Position numbers and translations under genes: made by a program. From positions 1 to 64,000 of the forward strand of contig NZ_OY762934.1 of the NCBI RefSeq assembly GCF_963667045.1: 64,000 bases of DNA. Direction: 5' to 3'. Below are positions 1 through 6,644 of the stretch, piece after piece (within the stretch, counting starts at the first letter, position 1; every line of letters starts with the position of its first letter). The DNA comes from an uncultured Cohaesibacter sp. Lineage in GTDB: Bacteria > Pseudomonadota > Alphaproteobacteria > Rhizobiales > Cohaesibacteraceae. The notes beneath the pieces are model-generated. The model saw only the letters and a list, made by a program, of their open reading frames with translations. It made no database searches and was not told the DNA's origin.

Positions 1-1
1 T

Positions 2-676
2 GGGATCATCGTGGATGTGGAGCCGACTGCCCCCATTCGTCAGGCTGAGAATAAAGCTGCCCGCGACATGATCGAACGCGTGATGGCCCAGACCGGTCTC
101 TATCCTGCGCGACTTGTCGGGGACACCGGCTATGGCAGTGCGGAGATGCTGGGATGGCTTGTCTATGAATATGGGATCGAGCCACACATTCCCGTGTTTG
201 ATAAATCAGGGAGACGCGACGGCACCTTCTCACGCTCCAACTTCATTTATGATCCTGATGGAGACGCATATTACTGTCCCGGCGGCAAATCTTTGCATCA
301 ATATCGCCGCCCATTCAAGAATGAGCGAGATGCCATTGATGGCGATGGCATGCGCAGATATCGCGCGAGCAAGCATGACTGCGAGGCCTGTGTTTTGAAA
401 CAGGTCTGTGTTCCCAAAGAGCCAGCCCGCAAGATCATGCGCTCGGTCTTCGAAGGTGCCCGCGATATGGCAAGAGATATCGCCCAGACGGATGATTATG
501 TCATCTCGATGCGTCAGCGAAAGAAGGTGGAGATGCTGTTTGCCCATCTCAAGCGCATCATGAAACTGGACCGGTTACGCCTCAGAGGCCCAAATGGAGC
601 CAGAGACGAATTCCACATCGCAGCAACAGCCCAGAACCTGCGCAAAATGGCGAAACTGATCCCGACCCCGGCGTGA
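2..676 (+). pseudogene. IS1182-like transposase, C-terminal part (cut by window start)
   Basis: The frame is open from the first base of the window (G-I-I-V-D-V-E-P-T...) and ends with TGA at 674-676. Visible features of a DDE transposase of the IS1182/IS5 type are the D-V-E segment, L-V-G-D-T-G-Y-G-S near residue 40, the C-P-G-G segment, four spaced cysteines (Y-Y-C-P, C-E-A-C, V-C-V-P) around residues 90-135, and the E-x-x-F-A-H-L-K-R segment near residue 180 carrying the expected last acidic residue. The following ~75 bases (to about 752) probably contain the right terminal repeat. Whether the element is intact upstream cannot be seen. The element sits directly downstream of the antitoxin at 814-1278, where a toxin gene would be expected. 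Confidence 0.75.
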
Positions 677-813
677 AACGCCATCAGAAGCCTCTCTGCT
701 GCTCCCGATCTCCCCTCAAAATCTACGCCTTTTTCAACGGAATCGGCCGCTTCTTCCATGGGCCGCAATGAAGTCTAGCCAGGAATGTGCCAATCTGAGC
801 ATAGTAGATCTAT

Positions 814-1278
814 CTATGAATAGACGCCTGATTGGATCGACTGCAAATAGGCAAGAACTCTGTCAGATTTACGCTCAGACACCAGATCATATGCAGTTTT
901 TCCGGCCCAACCAGGAATTGGTTGATGTTTAAACCAAAGAGCCGCTCGCTGATCAGATCCAGTCATCTCGCTTGCTAGGTTGAGGATGTTCATTAATGGG
1001 CGAACTGCTTCATCAAGTTTTCGTAAGCCGGATTGCCTATAGAATGAAGGTGTATCAATGCCGGTCAACTTAGCCAACTCGGCCTGAGTGATGCCAAGTC
1101 TCGTCGCGAATGCATGTGCAGATGTAATCTGTTTACCTCCATCGGATGGCGTGACCATGTTTAAAGAACCTCTTTGCGAAGCAAGCATTTGACGTGCATG
1201 CAAGACTATCTCATTCTGTGACCATTTCTCGAACGTTTCAAGCCTCATGAACCGCCAAGGTTTGCCAGAAGACATCAT
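814..1278 (-). CDS. Xre/MbcA/ParS-type antitoxin, apparently without its toxin
   Basis: The 154-residue protein has a central helix-turn-helix-like segment (F-A-T-R-L-G-I-T-Q-A-E-L-A-K, about residues 57-70). Its C-terminal region is typical of the MbcA/ParS/Xre toxin-binding domain: W-F-K-H-Q-P-I-P-G-W, then G-K-T-A-Y-D-L-V, then D-R-V-L-A-Y-L and a final G-V-Y-S. In this family the partner is usually a RES-domain toxin encoded just downstream, and the antitoxin neutralises it and represses the operon. Here the downstream side is occupied by IS1182-like sequence ending at 676, so the toxin appears lost. The start is uncertain: ATG at 1278 or the internal ATG at 1248 (M-R-L-E-T-F) are both possible, and neither has a strong ribosome binding site. 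Confidence 0.7.
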   Translation of the reverse strand: MMSSGKPWRFMRLETFEKWSQNEIVLHARQMLASQRGSLNMVTPSDGGKQITSAHAFATRLGITQAELAKLTGIDTPSFYRQSGLRKLDEAVRPLMNILNLASEMTGSDQRAALWFKHQPIPGWAGKTAYDLVSERKSDRVLAYLQSIQSGVYS

Positions 1279-1534
1279 CTTATGACGGAAGATTATCTGA
1301 ATACCTGCCGTCGGGTCGATGAAAGCAGCGTGCTTCCTTTGAACGATGGAAATACGGAAGAATATTGCGCCACAGATGCCGCCTTGCGAGTGGTGGGATT
1401 GGTCCGCGGTTGCCTGTCGTGATTTGATTTGACTGCGACTAATCTTTCATTCTGAATTGCCCCTCTAGAAACCTCAGAAGGAGGTCTGGTGAAGGCTCTG
1501 TATACTTCAGGGGGGGCATTGATCAAAGGCAACT

Positions 1535-2140
1535 TTACAGCCCAATGCGATGACATTTCTTGTTTTTCTTTCCGCTTCCGCATGGGCACAGATCATTTGG
1601 CTTGGTGTATCGGGGGAAAAGTTTCTTAAGTGCCCGTGCTTTGGCATATTCAAGGCTTGCCAATTCTTGTGCAGGCGCATTCACGATTCTTCCAGAAGAG
1701 TGTTTTTCTATAAAAGCGGCATACTCTGCTGATATGTCCAGAAATGTTTGAACGTCCTTGTCGGTAGTTAAGTTCAGCCTGATGTTGTCTACTCTTTCAA
1801 AAGTGACTTCGCTGAATGCGAAGGAAGGGTCTTCAAGAAATACAATCTTCTTTTCATTTTGGGGTTTGGGGCTCACGTCGATCAGTTTGCCCTCAACTGT
1901 CTTCCAAACTCCGTGATGTTCAGCTTCGATGAAGACTTGCGGCCACAGCCAAATGCACCAGCCATTTACAAGGGACCCTCCTTCGCTTTTGATGCGTGTC
2001 TCGACGTTGAGAAAGCATTCATTTTGTTCTGCCTCAATCGCAGGGCGAACGGGAACAAACTGAGGTGAAGCATCAGGATTAATTGTTCTACAAAAATCGA
2101 GAACCGTTTTGGCAATCCTTTTAGGGGTGCTTGTAACCAT
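1535..2140 (-). CDS. SEC-C motif protein
   Basis: The 201-residue protein ends in a textbook SEC-C zinc-binding motif, C-P-C-G-S-G-K-K-N-K-K-C-H, within its last 18 residues. SEC-C tails bind zinc and occur on SecA and on many uncharacterised bacterial proteins, including some in defence islands. The first ~180 residues are soluble and acidic, with a W-rich segment (G-W-C-I-W-L-W-P near residue 60); I recognise no catalytic motif there. It is divergent from the 80-residue gene at 2197. The Shine-Dalgarno sequence before the ATG is weak. The function of the main domain is unknown. Confidence 0.7.
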   Translation of the reverse strand: MVTSTPKRIAKTVLDFCRTINPDASPQFVPVRPAIEAEQNECFLNVETRIKSEGGSLVNGWCIWLWPQVFIEAEHHGVWKTVEGKLIDVSPKPQNEKKIVFLEDPSFAFSEVTFERVDNIRLNLTTDKDVQTFLDISAEYAAFIEKHSSGRIVNAPAQELASLEYAKARALKKLFPRYTKPNDLCPCGSGKKNKKCHRIGL

Positions 2141-2196
2141 TTTTGTCGAATCATCTTAGGTTGTAGAATAGGTAATTCTAGGCATGAGGATCTGAT

Positions 2197-2439
2197 ATGG
2201 TCAATGTAATCTGGAGCCCTGACAATCTACCGGGCGAACGTCATGTTGTTGTCCAACCTCACGGGCAACCAAGCGGCAAGGTCAAGGCCTATTTCTATGA
2301 TAGCGATGAAGGTGATGATGGTGGTTCTGGGCCATTCGATTTTTTGCTTGATGAAGCTTTGAGGAGAGCGGAGCGTTTTGCTTACCACAAGGGTATTCGA
2401 ACGATAATCGTTCTCAAGGCAGAGTTGGATAAAGCTTAA
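2197..2439 (+). CDS. Small hypothetical protein (80 aa)
   Basis: The ATG is preceded at 7 bases by GAGG (about 2185), a good ribosome binding site. The protein is acidic, with an Asp/Glu/Gly-rich turn near residues 36-45 followed by a helix (F-L-L-D-E-A-L-R-R-A-E-R) and a beta-like segment (I-R-T-I-I-V-L). I do not recognise a family. It lies 49 bases upstream of the CoiA-like nuclease gene in the same direction, so the two may be co-transcribed. A partner or inhibitor role is possible, but nothing in the sequence proves it. Confidence 0.5.
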   Translation: MVNVIWSPDNLPGERHVVVQPHGQPSGKVKAYFYDSDEGDDGGSGPFDFLLDEALRRAERFAYHKGIRTIIVLKAELDKA

Positions 2440-2488
2440 ATTAGCCTCTGTTCTCGGGATTTGGTCTGGCATTTACAGGTGAGGAACA

Positions 2489-3298
2489 ATGCTTGTTGCA
2501 GAAGCTGACGGAGAACGGATTGATGCGATGGTTGCTCAAAAGGGGCCTATGTATCGCTGCCCTGAATGCAAAAGCGAAGTAATCCTGAGAAAGGGTAGGA
2601 AAGTCGTCCCTCATTTTGCTCATAAGCCTCCCACCAATTGTCGATTTGCCAAAGGAGAGACGCGGGCTCATATGGAAGCCAAATACCTGCTTTTTAACGC
2701 TCTGACTACAAGAGGTGTAAAGGCGGCGTTGGAGTATACAGTTGACACCATGCCTGGAGATCGCCGTGCTGACGTAATGGCTTGGGCACCCAACGGCAAG
2801 ATGGTTGCGTTTGAGCTGCAGCATACTCCAATCGGAGTTCCAGACATCGAGCGGCGAGCAGGTTCCTACGCTCGAGCAGGTATCGCTCAAATATGGATCC
2901 CCTTTCTCTCTCAATCTGTTTGGAAGAATGGCGTCAGAACATCAACTGGTTGGAAGGTGGAGAGATACTCTCCCAGACAATTTGAGCGCTGGGTGCATGG
3001 CTTTCATGGCAAGAATGGCATGTGGATGTATGATCCAATCAAGCATGAATTCTGGCGAGGGCATTTTGCCGCCCATATGATTTATGTTGAATCTTCGGAA
3101 TGGTATGATGAAACGGGGACCGAGCAATATGCGGGAGGATTTTCAAGGCATTCGAAACGATATAAAGAGCTTTCTCTATCTGGTCCCCACAAGGCCGATG
3201 AGCTTCTCGTAAAGACATCTCGGCGCAAGGCCTTCTCTGTATCTGGCTATCACTGGCCAGCATGTCGTGTTGTGCAATTTGTGCCAACCAAATCATGA
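2489..3298 (+). CDS. CoiA-like nuclease family protein
   Basis: The 269-residue product has the layout of the competence protein CoiA family. An N-terminal zinc-ribbon-like part has Y-R-C-P-E-C-K near residue 23 and H-F-A-H-K with a following Cys near residues 45-53. A PD-(D/E)XK nuclease core follows: R-R-A-D-V-M-A near residue 92 supplies the Asp, and A-F-E-L-Q-H-T near residue 109 supplies the E-x-Q variant of the catalytic ExK. CoiA-type proteins are linked to DNA processing in competence; relatives on mobile elements are often of unknown role. The start is supported by GAGGA at about 2478-2483. The C-terminal 120 residues are not recognisable. Confidence 0.75.
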   Translation: MLVAEADGERIDAMVAQKGPMYRCPECKSEVILRKGRKVVPHFAHKPPTNCRFAKGETRAHMEAKYLLFNALTTRGVKAALEYTVDTMPGDRRADVMAWAPNGKMVAFELQHTPIGVPDIERRAGSYARAGIAQIWIPFLSQSVWKNGVRTSTGWKVERYSPRQFERWVHGFHGKNGMWMYDPIKHEFWRGHFAAHMIYVESSEWYDETGTEQYAGGFSRHSKRYKELSLSGPHKADELLVKTSRRKAFSVSGYHWPACRVVQFVPTKS

Positions 3299-3958
3299 CA
3301 GTGTTCAAAGGCGGAAAAACAGTGCAAAAAAACTGATGCCCTACAAGAGCCCCCCAGCCAATTCGAGCATCTGGAGGCATCGAGTAAACCACTGATGTTG
3401 CATCTGACGAGTTGAAGGAGTTGGAGTTTGTCGTTTAGTCGATGCATGGCTGGCTTAGGCCGAATATGCCATTTTTCAAAAAATGGAACGTCTTCATCGC
3501 ATCACAGACATCGTAAGGTATAAAATCTTATCTACTGTGAATGAGTGTTCAAGTTGTTCTTCACGCACCAATCTTCCCCCTTTCACAATTATCCAAGACA
3601 TATTAAGTTGCCCGCAGGATGGATATATTCACCATCTCGGGGCGTGAGAACCCCTCACGAAGCGGCCGATGTCGGCCGAAATGGCATCTCCTCGATCTTT
3701 GGGTCGGGGAGGCTTCAGCGCATGTCCAGAGCTCCGGCTTAAAGGCTGTGGCGGTCGTCTTCGTGCGGCTTCTCAACTCCCCGGTCACCAAGTCATTCTT
3801 GGTGACCATTTCCTTGGATTGAGAAGAGTAGGGGGCGCAATGTTGAGCTGGAGCTTAAATGTAAAATCAGATGAAACAGCATGGTCTCGTGTAAAAGGCC
3901 AAAGCAGACCATCGTGTCAAAAATCATTGGCATCGCAAAACCATAAGCGCACGGCAAG
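3299..3958 (+). other. 660-base stretch without a convincing gene
   Basis: Short open frames exist on both strands, but none has a ribosome binding site, domain motifs or protein-like composition over more than a few dozen codons. The clearest structure is a perfect inverted repeat at 3783-3807. This looks like decayed island DNA between the CoiA-like gene and the Mrr-like gene. Confidence 0.5.
3783..3807. repeat. Perfect 10-bp inverted repeat
   Basis: The arms ggtcaccaag and cttggtgacc are separated by 5 bases (tcatt). No T-run follows on either strand, so it is not a classical terminator. It may be an operator, a recombination site or part of a decayed element. It lies about 150 bases upstream of the Mrr-like gene. 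Confidence 0.55.
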
Positions 3959-4891
3959 ATGACCATTCCTGGCTATCAATCACTAATGCTGCCGGTCTTG
4001 CGTTATGCGGCTCAGGCGGAACAACGGGTTCCACCTCTTGCCGAGAAGATTGCTGTCGACTTTGATCTGTCAGCTGCAGAATGCGAAAAGATGCTACAGA
4101 ATGGCGGCCAGAGTATTCTCAAAAATCGGATACACTGGGCGAAATATTATATGCACAAAGCTGGATTGGTTGATTGTCCCGCGCGAGGACGTTTCATCGC
4201 CTCCGATGCAGGCAAACGACTGCTGGCAACAAATCCGCAGAGGCTGGACTATCAACACCTTTTGTCCATCCCACAATTTGCCGCTTACCATGCGGCAAAC
4301 AAGAAGCAAGGAAATGTTGCCTCCACACGTTCGAAGTTTGGCGATGAAACCTCAAAAGAGGCATCAACTCCTGAGGAGCAGATTGAAGATGCATTTGCAG
4401 CCTTGAACACGGCTCTTCAAACCGAATTACTTGATCGAATTCGGGAGAATTCTCCAGCATTCTTTGAGCAGGTAATCGTCGATCTTCTCATTGCCATGGG
4501 ATATGGCGGGTCTCATAAAAACGCAGCAGAGCAATTGGGCAGATCTGGGGATGGTGGCGTGGACGGCGTCATTAATGAAGATCGACTTGGTCTTGATCGC
4601 ATATATCTTCAGGCCAAGAGACATGCTTCGTCAAACAAGATCGGAAGGCCAGACATGCAAGCGTTTGTTGGTTCTCTGGTTGGTTTCGGCGCAACAAAAG
4701 GTGTTTTCGTGACCACCTCATCCTTCACTGACAGTGCGACGAAATATACGAGAAGCCTGCCACAACGCGTGATACAAATAGACGGGGTTCGTTTGGCGGA
4801 GCTGATGATTGAACATGGCGTGGGTACCCGGGCCTATCGCACCATTCAGGTTCAGCGCCTGGACGAAGACTTCTTTTCCGAAGACGGATAG
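3959..4891 (+). CDS. mrr: Mrr-type restriction endonuclease
   Basis: The 310-residue protein matches the Mrr family in length and layout. An N-terminal winged-helix-like domain (about residues 1-100, including the I-H-W-A-K-Y-Y-M-H-K-A-G segment) is followed by a linker. The C-terminal PD-(D/E)XK catalytic domain starts with F-F-E-Q-V-I-V-D-L-L near residue 168; the core is S-G-D-G-G-V-D-G near residue 197 and the Q-A-K motif sits in Y-L-Q-A-K-R near residue 215. Mrr enzymes cut DNA carrying methylated bases and act in the cytoplasm against foreign DNA. A HigA-type antitoxin gene starts 45 bases downstream in the same direction. The ribosome binding site at the start is weak. Confidence 0.88.
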   Translation: MTIPGYQSLMLPVLRYAAQAEQRVPPLAEKIAVDFDLSAAECEKMLQNGGQSILKNRIHWAKYYMHKAGLVDCPARGRFIASDAGKRLLATNPQRLDYQHLLSIPQFAAYHAANKKQGNVASTRSKFGDETSKEASTPEEQIEDAFAALNTALQTELLDRIRENSPAFFEQVIVDLLIAMGYGGSHKNAAEQLGRSGDGGVDGVINEDRLGLDRIYLQAKRHASSNKIGRPDMQAFVGSLVGFGATKGVFVTTSSFTDSATKYTRSLPQRVIQIDGVRLAELMIEHGVGTRAYRTIQVQRLDEDFFSEDG

Positions 4892-4935
4892 AACCGGCCA
4901 GTAGAATGTTCCCTGGCACGAATAAGGACAGAGCA

Positions 4936-5220
4936 ATGCCGAAATCATCGAATATACCGACAGATCATTTGCCAAACCCTCATCCTGGAGAAATTCTGCA
5001 GGAAGAGTTTCTGAAGCCTATGAACCTGAGCTGGGATGATCTTGCACGAGCCGTTCATACACCTTGCAGACAAGTTGACGAGATCGTTCTTGGAAAACGA
5101 GAGATTTCTGCAGATATGGATCGACGATTTACCCGCTACTTTGGTCTGTCCGAGGGCTTTTTCCTCGGGCTGCAATCTGATTATGATCTGTTGGAACAGC
5201 GGCGCGATGCAGTCAAATGA
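4936..5220 (+). CDS. HigA-family antitoxin without adjacent HigB
   Basis: From the ATG at 4936 the 94-residue protein carries the typical HigA/VapI opening N-P-H-P-G-E-I-L-Q-E-E-F-L, then a helix-turn-helix (L-S-W-D-D-L-A-R-A-V to V-L-G-K-R-E-I-S-A-D-M), then R-F-T-R-Y-F-G-L-S-E-G-F-F-L. An in-frame ATG at 4906 is possible, but the residues it adds do not fit the family. HigA proteins normally neutralise a HigB RNase encoded immediately upstream and repress their operon. Here the upstream neighbour is the mrr-like gene, ending at 4891, and no HigB-like frame is visible. It may be an orphan or may have been recruited to control mrr; the latter is speculation. Confidence 0.82.
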   Translation: MPKSSNIPTDHLPNPHPGEILQEEFLKPMNLSWDDLARAVHTPCRQVDEIVLGKREISADMDRRFTRYFGLSEGFFLGLQSDYDLLEQRRDAVK

Positions 5221-5277
5221 CCGGCCCGTCATCACTGTCGGTATGCGAAATAGCACAGAGAAAATCAGGGGTGTAAT

Positions 5278-5517
5278 ATGGAGGTCAATCTTCTCGAAGC
5301 GAAAGCCAAACTCTCGGAGCTTGTCCAGAGAAGCGTTGCTGGTGAAGAAGTGATTATCACCAAAGCGGGAGAGCCGCTTGTGCGACTTATCAAATGCGAG
5401 GTAGATCCCAATCCTCGCAGGTTGGGCCTCTACAAGGAAGCTGGTATTTCAATGGGTGAAGATTTCCACGACGGTGATATCGAGCTGGCCGTTATGTTCG
5501 GGATGGAGGAAGGATGA
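5278..5517 (+). CDS. Phd/YefM-type antitoxin
   Basis: The 79-residue protein begins M-E-V-N-L-L-E-A-K-A-K-L-S-E-L-V with E-E-V-I-I-T-K-A-G-E-P-L-V-R-L close behind, the standard Phd/YefM DNA-binding fold. The tail (residues 45-79) is the variable toxin-binding part seen in antitoxins paired with VapC-type PIN toxins. A purine-rich AGGGG before the ATG supports the start. Its stop codon overlaps an ATG at 5514 (ATGA), which is where the toxin should begin; only a damaged toxin start is present. Confidence 0.82.
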   Translation: MEVNLLEAKAKLSELVQRSVAGEEVIITKAGEPLVRLIKCEVDPNPRRLGLYKEAGISMGEDFHDGDIELAVMFGMEEG

Positions 5518-5559
5518 GGCGACCGCTTCTAGAAAATCGTCTTCATCTGGTTTGCTTAA
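5514..5559 (+). pseudogene. Remnant of a VapC-like PIN toxin start
   Basis: The ATG overlaps the antitoxin stop, as in intact vapBC pairs. The first frame reads M-R-R-P-L-L-E-N-R and the next frame then reads F-I-W-F-A followed by TAA at 5557-5559. PIN toxins of this class open with M-x-x-L-L-D-T-H-x-F-I-W-F-A. The sequence fits that motif if about two bases were lost between L-L and F-I-W and the catalytic Asp became Glu. The rest of the toxin is absent. The match is short, so confidence is moderate. Confidence 0.45.
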
Positions 5560-5578
5560 GCCGAAGTTCCTCAAATAT

Positions 5579-5750
5579 TTATTCAAACAGTGCATCTATA
5601 TCGTTGCGAATGTCGCCCTTTGATTGGCCCAAATTCTTCATCGTCTCTTTGACTGCTTCAACAAGCTCGTCGCCCAATACAGGAATTGTTCCTGCAGGCG
5701 GAATATCCAAGTGAGCGTCAAAGGCATCTTGAAGGTAACCGCTGTTCCAC
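5579..5750 (-). pseudogene. C-terminal fragment of an unidentified gene
   Basis: On the minus strand this stretch reads like the end of a real protein: D-A-H-L-D-I-P-P-A-G-T-I-P-V-L, then G-D-E-L-V-E-A-V-K-E-T-M-K, then a stop after D-I-D-A-L-F-E. Upstream the same frame runs into IS66 sequence translated out of frame, so the 5' part of the gene is missing. The simplest reading is a gene interrupted by an IS66-type insertion. I do not recognise the family. Confidence 0.35.
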
Positions 5751-5980
5751 TCACACTGTATGGGGATAGTTCCAGGGCAGGAGCTCATCGATGTCGTTCT
5801 CCTTATGGCCATTGACGATGGCTTTGAGCGTTCGTGCCAGCAAAGCATGCGGATCCATGCCATTGAATTTTTAGGTTTCGATGAGCGAGGTGATGATCGC
5901 CCGTTTCTCGGCTCCCGCATAAAGGCAGGCAGTGTGGGCTGCAACATGGTCCAAAAACTCAATGCCAACAAATGAAAACA
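5751..5980 (-). pseudogene. IS66-family transposase remnant (TnpC C-terminus)
   Basis: Read on the minus strand, the frame gives H-T-A-C-L-Y-A-G-A-E-K-R-A-I-I-T-S-L-I-E-T, then an in-frame TAA, then K-F-N-G-M-D-P-H-A-L-L-A-R-T-L-K-A-I-V-N-G, and finally I-D-E-L-L-P-W-N-Y-P-H-T-V with TGA at 5751-5753. The S-L-I-E-T-x-K-x-N-G-x-D-P segment and the I-D-E-L-L-P-W ending are the signature of the C-terminus of IS66 transposases. The internal stop and the lack of the rest of the element show that it is dead. Sequence from about 5981 to 6110 is further decayed material. Confidence 0.75.
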
Positions 5981-6226
5981 AGCCGCGAGCACGATGGCAC
6001 GAAGACAACAGCAATGATGCCGAACATCTCAAGCATTTTGAGCTGCACGCTTAGATTATGGGCGGTGCCAGTGAGGTTGCTGACCGCAGTATCATGAGGT
6101 ATACAGAGTTACATCATGTCGCTGATCACAAGCTCCGCATTCGGTATCGCATTGACCTGCTCAATTTGCTTTTCGCGGCAGAGTTCTTCCAACCTGTCAG
6201 TGACAGAGAGGTGTAAAGGCGACCCA

Positions 6227-6370
6227 ATGATCGACTTTGAAACTATTAAAAAAGAATGGGAAAAAGATCCCGAATTCCAAAAGGCCTGCAAAGTCCTCGA
6301 ACCGGAATTCAGAATCGCTAATGCCCTGATTAAAGCACGCAAAACACGCCAAATCACCCAGCCTAAATGA
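6227..6370 (+). pseudogene. Truncated HTH antitoxin (N-terminal part only)
   Basis: From ATG 6227 the 47 residues read I-D-F-E-T-I-K-K-E-W-E-K-D-P-E-F, then L-E-P-E-F-R-I-A-N-A-L-I-K-A-R-K, and stop just after I-T-Q. This is the leader helix pattern of XRE-type antitoxins of the HigA2/RelB-associated kind, in which the helix-turn-helix begins at the L-T-Q triplet. The DNA-binding domain is therefore missing. No toxin gene is recognisable upstream. It is most likely a relic of a toxin-antitoxin pair. Confidence 0.55.
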
Positions 6371-6644
6371 CCAAGCACTTTTTGACGCGCTCTTGAGCGT
6401 CCGGTCTCCCGTGCGTACTCCGCAAAGGAGCGAGAAACTCCGGCGTACTCTCCACAGAGATACTCCATAAATATCATATGAAGATCTCATCGCAGATCAC
6501 GACCAGCGGTCGCAATGTGGGGCGGAAGCAGCGCTTGCTCTTAAAGGAAGCCGTCATGAAAATTAAAGAGCGAAAGGCTTTGTACGCTATCTGTTTTCGG
6601 GAAAGCGGATGTTGTTGTTTCTGCCTCACAACCATCGAAACCGG

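Noticed and set aside
1293-1589. 98-codon minus-strand frame next to the SEC-C gene
   Set aside because: It overlaps the end of the SEC-C gene in another frame, has no ribosome binding site and no recognisable motif.
6109-6477. Minus-strand frame over the truncated antitoxin
   Set aside because: Its composition over most of its length is that of an antisense frame. Only the last ~30 residues look protein-like, which is not enough.
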